Source of the DNA: Nocardioides soli
GTDB taxonomy: Bacteria; Actinomycetota; Actinomycetes; Propionibacteriales; Nocardioidaceae
Direction of reading: 5' to 3'
NCBI RefSeq assembly: GCF_014191495.1
Contig: NZ_JACHWR010000004.1
Location: 1 to 64,000, forward strand
Length of the DNA stretch: 64,000 nucleotides
This document shows, in pieces, positions 42,910 through 51,306 of this stretch (within the stretch, counting starts at the first letter, position 1; each line of letters opens with the position of its first letter). The notes below the pieces were generated by a model. The model was not told where the DNA came from, did not search any database, and saw only the letters and a program-made list of their open reading frames with translations. The translations under genes and the position numbers were made by a program.

Positions 42910-43656
42910 ATGAACCGATCAACCAAGGTCAGCCTGTCCGTCCTCACCGCCGCTGCGATCTTCGTCGGCGGCACCACGACCGGCGCCGTCGCCGGACGGC
43001 TGATCACCGGCGACGACATCGCCAAGCACGCGGTCGCCAGCCGCCACCTCGCACCGGAGAGCGTCGGACCGAACAAGCTCAAGGCCGGCCTGCTCGACGA
43101 GATCCGGTCGGGCCAGGACGGCACCCCGGGCACGGACGGAACGGCCGGCCCGGCGGGTCCCGCCGGCAAGGACGGCGCGCCCGGCGCGAAGGGCGACAAG
43201 GGCGACAAGGGCGACCCCGGCGACTCCCTGGTGACCGCCTGGTCGAGGATCACCGACGACTCCACCCCGGGCGCCGACAACGGCCTCGGCGCCTGGCTGG
43301 TGCCGATCGTCGCCAACAGCGGTGGCGGCGACACCGAGACCACGATCCTCAGGTTCGGCCTCCCCGAGGGCACGTACGTCGTCGACGTCACCGCGCAGTT
43401 CTTCCTGGGCGACCCGTTCAGCGAGGACTACGGCGTGGTCACGCTCTACCAGGACGCCGACAACATCCCCGGCACCATCTGGACCGGGAACCTCCCCGGT
43501 ACGGCGGAGGCCGCGCAGACGAGCGGCGGGCACGTCGTCACGGTGCCGCCGGGCGGCAGCACCATCGACGTCGTCGCCTCCATCCGCGGCGACGAGGACG
43601 GCGCTGCCGGCGCGCAGGCCATCATCACGAAGGTCAACCCTCCACAGCTGGGGTGA
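42910..43656 (+). CDS. secreted collagen-like repeat protein
   Basis: A 248-aa protein. The signal peptide (1-29) ends in GAVAG. Next comes a short segment GDDIAKHAVASRHLAPESVG, also seen in actinobacterial surface proteins. A collagen-like Gly-X-Y tract follows (about 69-107; GPAGPAGKDGAPGAKGDKGD is part of it). The C-terminal domain is beta-rich, ending AGAQAIITKV, and resembles C1q/BclA-like globular trimerisation domains only in position. The likely role is a trimeric surface or secreted filament. The end overlaps the convergent GNAT gene by 23 bases. Confidence 0.75.
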   Translation: MNRSTKVSLSVLTAAAIFVGGTTTGAVAGRLITGDDIAKHAVASRHLAPESVGPNKLKAGLLDEIRSGQDGTPGTDGTAGPAGPAGKDGAPGAKGDKGDKGDPGDSLVTAWSRITDDSTPGADNGLGAWLVPIVANSGGGDTETTILRFGLPEGTYVVDVTAQFFLGDPFSEDYGVVTLYQDADNIPGTIWTGNLPGTAEAAQTSGGHVVTVPPGGSTIDVVASIRGDEDGAAGAQAIITKVNPPQLG

Positions 43657-44425
43657 GCTGAGCGGTCAGCTGCACCTCGGCGTCGGTGAAGCCGACGGAG
43701 CGGTAGACCCGGATCGCGAGGTACTCGGGGTCGGCGACCATCACCAGGGTCGCCGCCCCGAGCTCCTCGAAGCCGTACCGGCTGACCCGGTGTACCAGGG
43801 TCCCGGCCAGGCCACGCCCGCGGGCCTCGGGGTGGGTCTTGACCTGCTGGAAGCGCGCCAGGCCGGGGCTGGCCGAGAACAGCCCCATCGAGGCCAGCAG
43901 CCGGTCGCCGACGAAGGCGCCCCACCACGCGCCGACGCCGCGCTCGCTCAGGGTCCGCTCGGCCGCGGTCTTCGCGACGACGAACTCCTGACCGCTCTCC
44001 TCGTGCTCGCCGGCGATCCCGAGCTCGAGCTGCTGTCGCCAGTCGTCGTCGCCGGAGAGCGGCCGATAGGTCGCCTCGCGGTTGGGCCGCGGCGGCTCGT
44101 GCACCGACGTCGCCGTCATCACCGAGGATGCGTCGACCTCCAGCCCCGCCAGCCGGAACGGCTCGAGGTCGTCGAGGCCGCCGGCGCCGCCGTCGACGCC
44201 GAACGCCAGGTGCCGGGACCGCGGGTACGTCGAGCGGAACCGGTCGACCCACGCGGGCAGCTCCTCGGTCGTCGGCGGGCGGGGGAGCAGCAGGAAGTTG
44301 CCCCAGTAGTACGTCGGGTTGTCCGGCGTACGCACCGCGAGGAACGAGCCGTGGTCATCGACCTCGCTTCCCGCCAGTCGCAGCAGCGCGAGATCGGTCC
44401 GGAAGGCCAGGGAGCGCACGTCCAT
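43634..44425 (-). CDS. GNAT-family N-acetyltransferase
   Basis: A 263-aa protein. The C-terminal half (about 130-255) is a GNAT domain with QQVKTHPEARGRGLAGTLVH as the acetyl-CoA loop and LAIRVYRSVGFTDAE at the end. The N-terminal half looks like a degenerate second GNAT-type domain (SFLAVRTPDNPTYYWGNFLL). Substrate unknown. Convergent overlap with the collagen-like gene. Confidence 0.82.
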   Translation of the reverse strand: MDVRSLAFRTDLALLRLAGSEVDDHGSFLAVRTPDNPTYYWGNFLLLPRPPTTEELPAWVDRFRSTYPRSRHLAFGVDGGAGGLDDLEPFRLAGLEVDASSVMTATSVHEPPRPNREATYRPLSGDDDWRQQLELGIAGEHEESGQEFVVAKTAAERTLSERGVGAWWGAFVGDRLLASMGLFSASPGLARFQQVKTHPEARGRGLAGTLVHRVSRYGFEELGAATLVMVADPEYLAIRVYRSVGFTDAEVQLTAQLTPAVEG

Positions 44426-44485
44426 GGCGCGACGCTATCCGCCCGTGACCCCGGTCGTGGCCCGGGCCATGACACCATCGGCACC

Positions 44486-44893
44486 GTGGACAGCGAGACC
44501 CGCAGCTACCGGACCGGATCCGACGAGGTCGTGCTCGACCTGACCGAGGACTGCCGCGAGTTCCTGTCCGGCCGCGGCGACGGACTGCTCAACGTCTTCG
44601 TCCCGCACGCCACGGCGGGCATCGCGGTCATCGAGACCGGTGCCGGCAGCGACGACGACCTGCTCACCGCGCTGGGCGACCTGCTGCCCGCGGACGACCG
44701 GTGGCGGCACCGGCACGGCAGTCGCGGGCACGGGCGCTCGCACGTGATGCCCGCGATCGTCCCGCCGCACGCGACGATCCCCGTCGTCGGCGGCCGGATG
44801 GCGCTCGGCACCTGGCAGAGCGTGTGCCTGGTCGACCTGAACGTCGACAACTCCGAGCGCGAGGTGCGGTACTCGTTCCTCGGTGGCGCGTGA
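44486..44893 (+). CDS. YjbQ (UPF0047) family protein
   Basis: A 135-aa protein with the family motifs FVPHATAGIAVIE, HGRSHVMPAIV and LGTWQSVCLVDLN. The conserved His residues form a putative metal site. YjbQ proteins have weak thiamine-phosphate synthase activity; the true role is unsettled. The GTG start is preceded by CACCAT 7 bases upstream. The stop overlaps the next gene (GTGA). Confidence 0.9.
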   Translation: MDSETRSYRTGSDEVVLDLTEDCREFLSGRGDGLLNVFVPHATAGIAVIETGAGSDDDLLTALGDLLPADDRWRHRHGSRGHGRSHVMPAIVPPHATIPVVGGRMALGTWQSVCLVDLNVDNSEREVRYSFLGGA

Positions 44894-45687
44894 GTCCTCG
44901 TCCGGGACCCGACGCCGAGGTCGCCCTGGCGGCGACGTCGGCCGGCGCGGCCGTCGTCCGGGCCAGGTACGGATCCCCGCAGGAGCGCTTCGCCAAGACC
45001 GCCACCGACTTCGCCACGGCGACCGACATCGAGGCGGAGCAGGCGATCCTCGCGGTGCTCCGCGACGCGCGACCCCACGACGCGCTCCTGGGCGAGGAGA
45101 GCGGGCGCACCGGAGCGGTGCGGGCCGACCGCACCTGGCTGGTCGACCCGCTGTGCGGCACCCTCAACTTCGCGGCCACCACACCGTTGGTCGCCGTGAA
45201 CGTCGCGCTGCGTGACGGCGCGTCTGTCGTGGCCGCCGCCGTGGCGGATCCCCTGGCCGGCGAGGCGTTCTGGACCGACGGCGACGGTGCCTGGCTGCGC
45301 CGCGGCTTCGACGACACCCGGCTCGAGCCATCGCCGGTCAGCGCCCTCGTCGACGTCAACCTCGACGCGGTCCACCCCGACCCCGATCGCTTCCGTCCCG
45401 CCGAGCTGCTCGGCCATCCGGACTTCCGCGCCCGGTTCGGCGGTCGGGTGCTGTCGACGACGCTCGCCCTGGCCTGGGTCGCGGCGGGCCGGCGCGCGGC
45501 GTACGTCACCGACGGCCACTTCGTCGACAACGTGCACTTCGCCGCCGGTATCGCGCTGTGCCGGGCCGTGGGGTGCGTCGTGACGGACCTGCGCGGCGCG
45601 GAGGTCGACTCCGCCGGCGGTAGCGGGCTGCTCGCCGCCGCGGACCGGGAGACGCACGCGGCGCTGCTGACGCTCATCGGGTCGTAG
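44890..45687 (+). CDS. inositol-monophosphatase-like protein with altered active site
   Basis: A 265-aa member of the FIG superfamily. The Glu-loop LLGEESGR is kept. The core motif reads DPLCGT (Asp86, Cys89) instead of DPxDGT, so one metal-binding/catalytic Asp is replaced by Cys. The late motif is HFVDNVHFAAG instead of WDxxAG-like. Enzyme activity may therefore be lost or altered. It is translationally coupled to yjbQ. Compare the intact paralogue at 26415-27236. Confidence 0.8.
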   Translation: MSPRPGPDAEVALAATSAGAAVVRARYGSPQERFAKTATDFATATDIEAEQAILAVLRDARPHDALLGEESGRTGAVRADRTWLVDPLCGTLNFAATTPLVAVNVALRDGASVVAAAVADPLAGEAFWTDGDGAWLRRGFDDTRLEPSPVSALVDVNLDAVHPDPDRFRPAELLGHPDFRARFGGRVLSTTLALAWVAAGRRAAYVTDGHFVDNVHFAAGIALCRAVGCVVTDLRGAEVDSAGGSGLLAAADRETHAALLTLIGS

Positions 45688-45786
45688 GGGTCGCGCCGTC
45701 CCGCGACCGGCCGCTGGAACTCGCGGGCTGCCCGCGGCGTCCTATCGGTCCGGCGGGAGGCACGGACAGGTCGGGAGGACGGCGTC

Positions 45787-46203
45787 GTGGGGGATCGGAC
45801 CATGTCGCTCGTCGGAACCGCGCTGCTGGCACTCCTCGCGGCGCGTGGCGCCGATGCGCCAGAAGGGGCCGAGGCGGGCCCGGTCATCACCGTCGTCGAG
45901 GACTGGAACGCCTACCCGGCCGCCCAGGTCGTGGGGCAGCTGCGTGAGCGGGAGGGCTGCCTGCTGATCGGCGGGAGCGTCGTCTTCTGGCCGCAGGGCA
46001 CCACGTGGGATGGCGCCGCGCGGGCCGTGGTGCAGGTCGACGGGTCGAGAGTCGTCGTTGGCGAGCGGTTCGACGGCGGCGGGGGCTGGTACGACCCGGC
46101 GACCGACTTCGCGGACCTGCTCGGCTCGTCCGAGGCGGCCCGGCGCGTGGCCACCTGTGTCGACGAGACGGCCGCCGGGAGCGTCGTGGTCGCCACGCCG
46201 TAG
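45787..46203 (+). CDS. hypothetical exported protein (138 aa or less)
   Basis: The N-terminus (MSLVGTALLALLAARG, ATG at 45802) is signal-like; GTG at 45787 is the longer alternative. The rest has two Cys (REREGCLLIGG and VATCVDET), which may form a disulfide outside the cell, and WPQGTTWDGAARAVV in the middle. No family is recognised. Flanks: ~100 bases upstream with no clear signal; 30 bases to the convergent next gene. Confidence 0.55.
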   Translation: MGDRTMSLVGTALLALLAARGADAPEGAEAGPVITVVEDWNAYPAAQVVGQLREREGCLLIGGSVVFWPQGTTWDGAARAVVQVDGSRVVVGERFDGGGGWYDPATDFADLLGSSEAARRVATCVDETAAGSVVVATP

Positions 46204-46233
46204 CGAAGCCCCGGCGCGGGTGGTCCGGGATCC

Positions 46234-47550
46234 TCAGCCGGTCGGCGGCGCCCAGTGCACGAGGTCGACGGTGAACGAGTCGACGTCGTACCCGCCCGTG
46301 GCGGAGCCGACGGTCCATCCGAACCGGCCCGTCTGCCCGATCCGGTCCGTCCGGAACCACTCCGACACGGTCGTCCCGTCGCCGGACGGTACGGCGCTCG
46401 AGACGGCGCCCGCCGGGTAGTAGTACGCGTTCGCCGTCGTGTCGCCGGCCGCTGCGGGACCGCCGGAGACGCTCAGCCGGATCCGGTCGACGACCGGGTC
46501 GAGCGGGGGGAACGGCAGCGTCGTCTCGAACCTGGCCAGGGCGGTCGGGCCGAAGCTGAGCCCGGTGCCGAACCGGGTGCTCTGTCGCGCGACAGCGTGC
46601 GGTTCGCACTCGTAGTACCCGGGCGGGCACGAGTAACCGTTCTGGACGAGCAGGTCGCTCGGGTCGTCGAACGTCTTGGACCAGTCCTGCCGGACCAGCG
46701 AACCGGCGGCCACCGTGATGTCCATGCTCTTCGAGACGCGGTGGCCGTAGTTGTCGGACCAGTCCGCGTGGACCGTGTACAGGCCGTTGGGGACCCGGGC
46801 GCCGGACGAGCTCGTGCCGTCCCACAGCAGGTGACCCGGGTACGTCTGCTGGCGGACCACGGCTCCGGCCGCATCGGTGATCGACAGGCGCGCTGTCGAT
46901 CCCTCGGGGTCCCACCGGCCGCCGGGCAGCTCGTTCGTCGAGATCGAGATCTGGTCCTTGATCGCGGTCGTGTCGGGGTAGAGCGACCTGCGGCTGACCG
47001 TGATCGCCGGCGACTGGTCGTCTCGCAGATGGAACGTCGTATGCGAGTCCACGACCAACGAGATCGAGCCCGCCGGGCGCTTCTTCCCCAGCGGCCTCGC
47101 CTTCACCGTGATCTCGTAGGAGCCGTCCTCGACGACCCTGCCGTCGTCGTCGCGACCGCGCCACCACCAGGTTCGATCGCCGGCCTTCCGGGTCCCGACG
47201 TCGGCGCGGCGCACGACCTCCTTCGTCGCCACGCCGTCGTACGGGCTGGAGTGCGAGTCCGAGGACATCGGGCGGATCACCACCGACACCCGGGCCTTGG
47301 CCCGCAGCCGGAACGGGACGCCGACCGCGTCCGCCGACCCGTCGCCGTCCGGCGAGAAGTAGCGGTACGGCGAGACCTTCTGCTCGGCGATGACCGGCTT
47401 GGGCTTGGCCTTGGGCTTGGTCTGGGGCTTGGCGGCCGACGGCGCCACGGCGGCCGTTGCCGGCACCAGGCCCGCCGACCCCGCCAGGACCGCGAGCGCA
47501 GCGCCGACGACGACCAGGCGCGCACCTCGGCGCTCACGCAGCACGTTCAT
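46234..47550 (-). CDS. secreted FlgD-Ig-like repeat protein
   Basis: A 438-aa exported protein. The signal peptide (1-34) is followed by a Pro/Lys-rich linker (KPQTKPKAKPKPV). Two Ig-like FlgD-type repeats follow, recognisable by GRVVEDGSYEITVKA and GARVPNGLYTVHADWSD, each with a W-DG pattern just before. The C-terminal part has a Cys pair (SCPPGYYECEP) and a beta-sandwich-like end. Probably a cell-surface or secreted structural/adhesion protein. The ATG at 47550 has TACGCT upstream (leaderless-like). Confidence 0.72.
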   Translation of the reverse strand: MNVLRERRGARLVVVGAALAVLAGSAGLVPATAAVAPSAAKPQTKPKAKPKPVIAEQKVSPYRYFSPDGDGSADAVGVPFRLRAKARVSVVIRPMSSDSHSSPYDGVATKEVVRRADVGTRKAGDRTWWWRGRDDDGRVVEDGSYEITVKARPLGKKRPAGSISLVVDSHTTFHLRDDQSPAITVSRRSLYPDTTAIKDQISISTNELPGGRWDPEGSTARLSITDAAGAVVRQQTYPGHLLWDGTSSSGARVPNGLYTVHADWSDNYGHRVSKSMDITVAAGSLVRQDWSKTFDDPSDLLVQNGYSCPPGYYECEPHAVARQSTRFGTGLSFGPTALARFETTLPFPPLDPVVDRIRLSVSGGPAAAGDTTANAYYYPAGAVSSAVPSGDGTTVSEWFRTDRIGQTGRFGWTVGSATGGYDVDSFTVDLVHWAPPTG

Positions 47551-47625
47551 AGCCAGAGAAGCGTAGGGGCCGACCTGGGTGTTACGCCGCCGAATCGCCG
47601 GTCTGGACCGGAGCGGTGGTCGGCG

Positions 47626-47729
47626 GGTGGTTTCGAGGCTCAGGCCTGGCGGCCTTCGCACCTCAACCAGCGTGTCTACCGACGGTGGTTGAGGTGCGAG
47701 GCGCGCCAGCGCCGAGCCTCGAAACCACC
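47626..47729. repeat. head-to-head pair of REP-like units
   Basis: Unit 1 (47626-47670) and unit 2 (47684-47729) are inverted relative to each other. Their cores differ (AGGCC/GGCCT with loop TGGC; GGCGC/GCGCC with loop GCCA), yet each is self-complementary. They lie between the FlgD-Ig protein start and the end of the queA-like gene. Confidence 0.85.
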
Positions 47730-47740
47730 GATCGCGCGGC

Positions 47741-48739
47741 TCAGGGGAGCAGCAGCATGGTGTCGCCGAACTCGTGCCACAGGTACGGCGGGGCGCCGAG
47801 GGTGGCGAGGTCGGCGTACCCGCGGTCGACCAGGCGGCGGCCGGCGACGGCCGCGAGGAGTTGGAGGTGGGAGGCCTCGGCCTCGTGGAGGCCGGTGAGC
47901 AGGCCGTCGACGACGCGGGCCGGCCGGGACTCGTCGAGGACCAGGGAGGTCCAGCCGGCCGTGGGGATCACCCGGGTGTCGACGGTGGCGGCGGACTCGA
48001 GCGCGCGGACGACGGTGGTGCCGACGGCGACGACCCGGCGACCCGCGGCCCGGGTCGAGCCGACCAGGCGGGCGGTGGCGGGAGGCACGGCGTACTTCTC
48101 GGGCTGCGGCGGCTCGTGCTTCTCCTGGCTGGCCACGCCGGTGTGCAGCACCACCGGGGCGATCACGACCCCGGCGGCCATCAGCCGGACCAGCAGTCGC
48201 TCGGTCAGCGGCCGCCCGGCGCTGGGCATCTCGGCGCTGCCGGGGTGGGTGGCGTAGACGTTCTGGAGCGCGTCGAGCGGCCACGACCCGTGCACGTAGC
48301 GGTAGCGGATCGGGCGACCCCAGCGGTGCAGGTACGTCGCGCGGTCGACCGTCGGCGACGGGAGCGCCCGCCACAGCCGGGTCTGGCCGGCCGGGTGCGG
48401 CTGCTGCACCCGCAGCGTGAGCCCGCCGGGCAGCGTCAGGGCCTCACCCGGCACCGGCATGGCCGGGCCGCTGTTGTCGGGCTGGCGCACCTCGACCACC
48501 CAGCTGCCGTCGTCGAGGCCGGCCGACACGTGCACCCCGAAGCCGTCGGCGTCCACCGCGGCCGGCAGGGTCGCGCTGGTGTTGACGACGAGCAGGTCGC
48601 CGGGGCGCAGGTGGTCGGTCAGCCGCGACGCGGTGGTGTGGCTGGTCCCGGCCGGGGTGACCACCGCGAGCCGGACGCCGTCGCGGGCGACACCGCGCGC
48701 CTCGGGCGGCACGGCAGCCTCGCGGATCGTCACGGTCAT
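47741..48739 (-). CDS. queA: QueA-like SAM:tRNA ribosyltransferase-isomerase family protein
   Basis: A 332-aa protein similar to QueA: the N-terminal RPGDLLVVNTSATLPAAV (compare the usual GDLLVxNxTRV), HWGRPIRYRYV, the typical ERLLVRLMAAGV and a late TTVVRALESAA. QueA adds the cyclopentene ring of queuosine. No tgt or other queuosine gene is seen here, so substrate and pathway are uncertain. The ATG overlaps the SDR stop (ATGA), forming an SDR-queA operon. Confidence 0.78.
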   Translation of the reverse strand: MTVTIREAAVPPEARGVARDGVRLAVVTPAGTSHTTASRLTDHLRPGDLLVVNTSATLPAAVDADGFGVHVSAGLDDGSWVVEVRQPDNSGPAMPVPGEALTLPGGLTLRVQQPHPAGQTRLWRALPSPTVDRATYLHRWGRPIRYRYVHGSWPLDALQNVYATHPGSAEMPSAGRPLTERLLVRLMAAGVVIAPVVLHTGVASQEKHEPPQPEKYAVPPATARLVGSTRAAGRRVVAVGTTVVRALESAATVDTRVIPTAGWTSLVLDESRPARVVDGLLTGLHEAEASHLQLLAAVAGRRLVDRGYADLATLGAPPYLWHEFGDTMLLLP

Positions 48740-49437
48740 CCACGCACCCCCGTCACCGGCGCCAGGTCGGCGGCCCGGTAGCGCCCGCTCGGCAGCTCGC
48801 CCTCGACCAGCGCCATCAGGTGAGGTACGGCGGAGACGGGCTCGGGCCGGTCGGAGATGTCCTCGCCTGGGAACGCCGCCTGGTGCATCGCGGTGCGCAG
48901 GTCGCCGGGATCGGCGGCGTACACCCGGACCAGCGGCTCCTCGGCGGCGAGCACCCGCATCGCGTGGTCGAGCGCGGCCTTCGCCGACCCGTAGCCGCCC
49001 CAGGTCTCGTACGCCTCGACCGAGGCGTCGGAGGTGATGGACAGGATCCGGCCGCGGCGCCCGCGCAGCTGGGGGAGCAGGAGTCCCGCGAGGGCGACGG
49101 GGGCGACGACGTTCACCTCGAGGATGCGGGCGTACGTCGAGGGGTCGAGGTCGGCGAGGCGGGGGAGCGGGCTCGCGCCGAGGGTGCTCGCGTTGTTGAC
49201 CAGCAGGTCGGCGCCGCCGAGGTCGGCGGCCGACGCGGCGAGCGCGCCACGGTGCCAGGAGTCGGTGACGTCGCCGGCGACCGTGAGGTGCGGGCCGCCG
49301 GGCAGGCCGGCGACCGCGGACTGGAGGCGGTCGGCGTCGCGCGCGTCGGCGACGACCGACCAGCCCGCGCCGGCCAGTCCGTGGGCGAGGGCGAGGCCGA
49401 GGCCCTGGGACGCGCCGGTGATGACGGCGACAGGCAT
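48736..49437 (-). CDS. short-chain dehydrogenase/reductase
   Basis: A 233-aa NAD(P)-dependent SDR: nucleotide-binding GASQGLGLALAHGL (TGxxxGxG), LLVNNAS, catalytic Ser in ILSITSDAS, and the YGSAKAA active site. It is preceded by CCTAGGAGAG as RBS. The promoter carries a MerR-type dyad at 49489-49513. Substrate unknown; co-expressed with the queA-like gene. Confidence 0.88.
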   Translation of the reverse strand: MPVAVITGASQGLGLALAHGLAGAGWSVVADARDADRLQSAVAGLPGGPHLTVAGDVTDSWHRGALAASAADLGGADLLVNNASTLGASPLPRLADLDPSTYARILEVNVVAPVALAGLLLPQLRGRRGRILSITSDASVEAYETWGGYGSAKAALDHAMRVLAAEEPLVRVYAADPGDLRTAMHQAAFPGEDISDRPEPVSAVPHLMALVEGELPSGRYRAADLAPVTGVRG

Positions 49438-49488
49438 GGTGGATCTCTCCTAGGAGTCGATGTCAGGAACTCGTCCCCACCAGGCTGC

Positions 49489-49513
49489 AAGTTGAAGTGA
49501 ACTTAAAGTCAAG
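49489..49513 (-). promoter_or_regulatory. MerR-type dyad/promoter before the SDR gene
   Basis: On the minus strand CTTGAC (-35) is followed by AAGT/ACTT half-sites in AGTTGAAGTGAACTTAAAGT, a spacing that suits long-spacer promoters of MerR-family activators. An A/T island in GC-rich DNA. No MerR-family gene is in the window. Confidence 0.5.
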
Positions 49514-49601
49514 AGGATCGACGAGATTCCGGACGCATCGGCCGAAGAGGTGCCACCGAACATGGCCAACCTGGGCGAGGCGGTCTGGCGGCTGCCCGTC
49601 C

Positions 49602-49607
49602 TAGCGT
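49602..49607 (+). promoter_or_regulatory. -10 box TAGCGT before the peroxidase gene
   Basis: Ends 6 bases before the ATG; leaderless arrangement. Confidence 0.4.
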
Positions 49608-49613
49608 CGGACG

Positions 49614-51227
49614 ATGAACACTCGGCACGGTTCAGAGACCTTCTTCATCGAGGGCGAGGGCGTGGTCAACACCCAGCTCGGCGGACGCCGGGGCGACCAG
49701 CCCGATCCGATCACGGAGCCGGACGCTCCACCGGCCCCAGCGGTGCGGCGCGCCGCCGCACCGCCGTTCCGCTTCTCGCGGGTGGGACCGCGCGGCCGAG
49801 TCGTCCCGGAGCAGCTCGCACTGACGCTGGCCAAGGCGATGACCAAGGGCGGCGTCGGCCGCGGCGACGTGCCGGCCGGCTACACCTATCTCGGCCAGTT
49901 CATCGACCACGACCTGACGATGGACGCGACCGACGTCCGCCTGGGCGAGGACGTGACGCCGGCCGAGCTGCTGCAGGGCCGCTCGCCGACGCTGGACCTC
50001 GACTCGCTGTACGGCGCCGGTCCGGCCGACGCGGGCTCGGCCGGGTTCTACGCGGCGGACGGCGTGCGGCTGAAGACCGGCGACACGATCCGGACCGGTC
50101 CGGACCGCGCGAAGGCGGGACACGACCTGCCCCGGGTCGGCACCGGGTCGCGCAAGGAGCGGCGTCGGGCGCTCATTCCCGATCCCCGCAACGACGAGAA
50201 CCTGATCGTCGCCCAGACCCACCTGGCGATGATCCGCTTCCACAACCGCGTCGTCGACAAGCTGCCGGCCAGCGTCCCGCCGGCGCAGCGGTTCCGGCGG
50301 GCACGCAGGTCGGTGACGCTCCACTACCACTGGCTGATCAGGCACGACTACCTGCCGCGCATCGTCGACCCCGCCGTCGTGGAGGACGTCTTCACCCACG
50401 GCCGCAGGCTCGTCGACCCGGCGGTGGCGCCCACCGAGATGCCGCGGATGCCGGTGGAGTTCTCGGTCGCCGCCTTCCGGCTGGGGCACAGCATGGTGCG
50501 GCCGGTCTACGACTGGAACCGGCGGTTCCCTCAGGGCATCGGGTCCCTCGACTACATGTTCCAGTTCTCCGCGCTCGGCGGCGACCTCGGGGGCGAGGAC
50601 CGCCTGCTCAGCAACTGGATCGCGGACTGGCGGCGGATGTACGACTTCCCGGCCGGCGGGCACCCGCAGCTCGCCCCGCCTGACCAGGTCAACCGGGCCC
50701 AGCGCATCGACACGCTGCTGACCGACCCGCTCGAGAACCTGCCGCCGAGCACCTTCGGCGGGAGCGCCGGGATCCCGTTCGACGACCGCCGGCGCAACCT
50801 GGCGTTCCGCAACCTGGTGCGCGGCTCGATGCTCAAGCTCGCCAGCGGCCAGCAGATGGTGGCCGCGCTGCGCGCGGCGGGGGTCTCGGTGCAGCCGCTG
50901 AGCCGGCGCCAGATCGTCCAGGGCAGCGGAGGAGCGAAGCTCGACGGCCTGACCGGCCGTCAGCAGGACGCGCTCGTCGAGCGCACGCCGCTGTGGTTCT
51001 ACGTGCTGCGCGAGGCCGAGACCGGCGACGGGCGGATGCGCCGCGTCGGCGGTCGTCTCGTGGCCGAGACGTTCCACCGGGCGATGGAGGGCAGCCGCTT
51101 CTCGCTGCTGCGCAACCCGGACTTCCGCCCGGCTCACGGACGGGGCGACACCTTCGAGATGACCGACCTGCTCTTCTTCGCCTTCGCGGGCAGGGCGACC
51201 GGCATCAACCCCCTCGGCGGCGCCTGA
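49614..51227 (+). CDS. animal-type heme peroxidase
   Basis: A 537-aa member of the peroxidase-cyclooxygenase superfamily. The distal His99 lies in GQFIDHDLT, the RALIPDPRNDEN motif matches the family, and the proximal heme His292 lies in FRLGHSMVRPVYDWN. These motifs are those of myeloperoxidase-like enzymes and their bacterial relatives. No signal peptide is seen. The likely reaction is H2O2-dependent oxidation of an organic or halide substrate. Leaderless ATG. Confidence 0.88.
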   Translation: MNTRHGSETFFIEGEGVVNTQLGGRRGDQPDPITEPDAPPAPAVRRAAAPPFRFSRVGPRGRVVPEQLALTLAKAMTKGGVGRGDVPAGYTYLGQFIDHDLTMDATDVRLGEDVTPAELLQGRSPTLDLDSLYGAGPADAGSAGFYAADGVRLKTGDTIRTGPDRAKAGHDLPRVGTGSRKERRRALIPDPRNDENLIVAQTHLAMIRFHNRVVDKLPASVPPAQRFRRARRSVTLHYHWLIRHDYLPRIVDPAVVEDVFTHGRRLVDPAVAPTEMPRMPVEFSVAAFRLGHSMVRPVYDWNRRFPQGIGSLDYMFQFSALGGDLGGEDRLLSNWIADWRRMYDFPAGGHPQLAPPDQVNRAQRIDTLLTDPLENLPPSTFGGSAGIPFDDRRRNLAFRNLVRGSMLKLASGQQMVAALRAAGVSVQPLSRRQIVQGSGGAKLDGLTGRQQDALVERTPLWFYVLREAETGDGRMRRVGGRLVAETFHRAMEGSRFSLLRNPDFRPAHGRGDTFEMTDLLFFAFAGRATGINPLGGA

Positions 51228-51306
51228 GCGCCCCTGCGTGCCGCAACCGTCGATCGCCGTCCGTATGAGATGGTGGCTCGGTTTGGTGCACCACGGGGGT
51301 TGAGAC

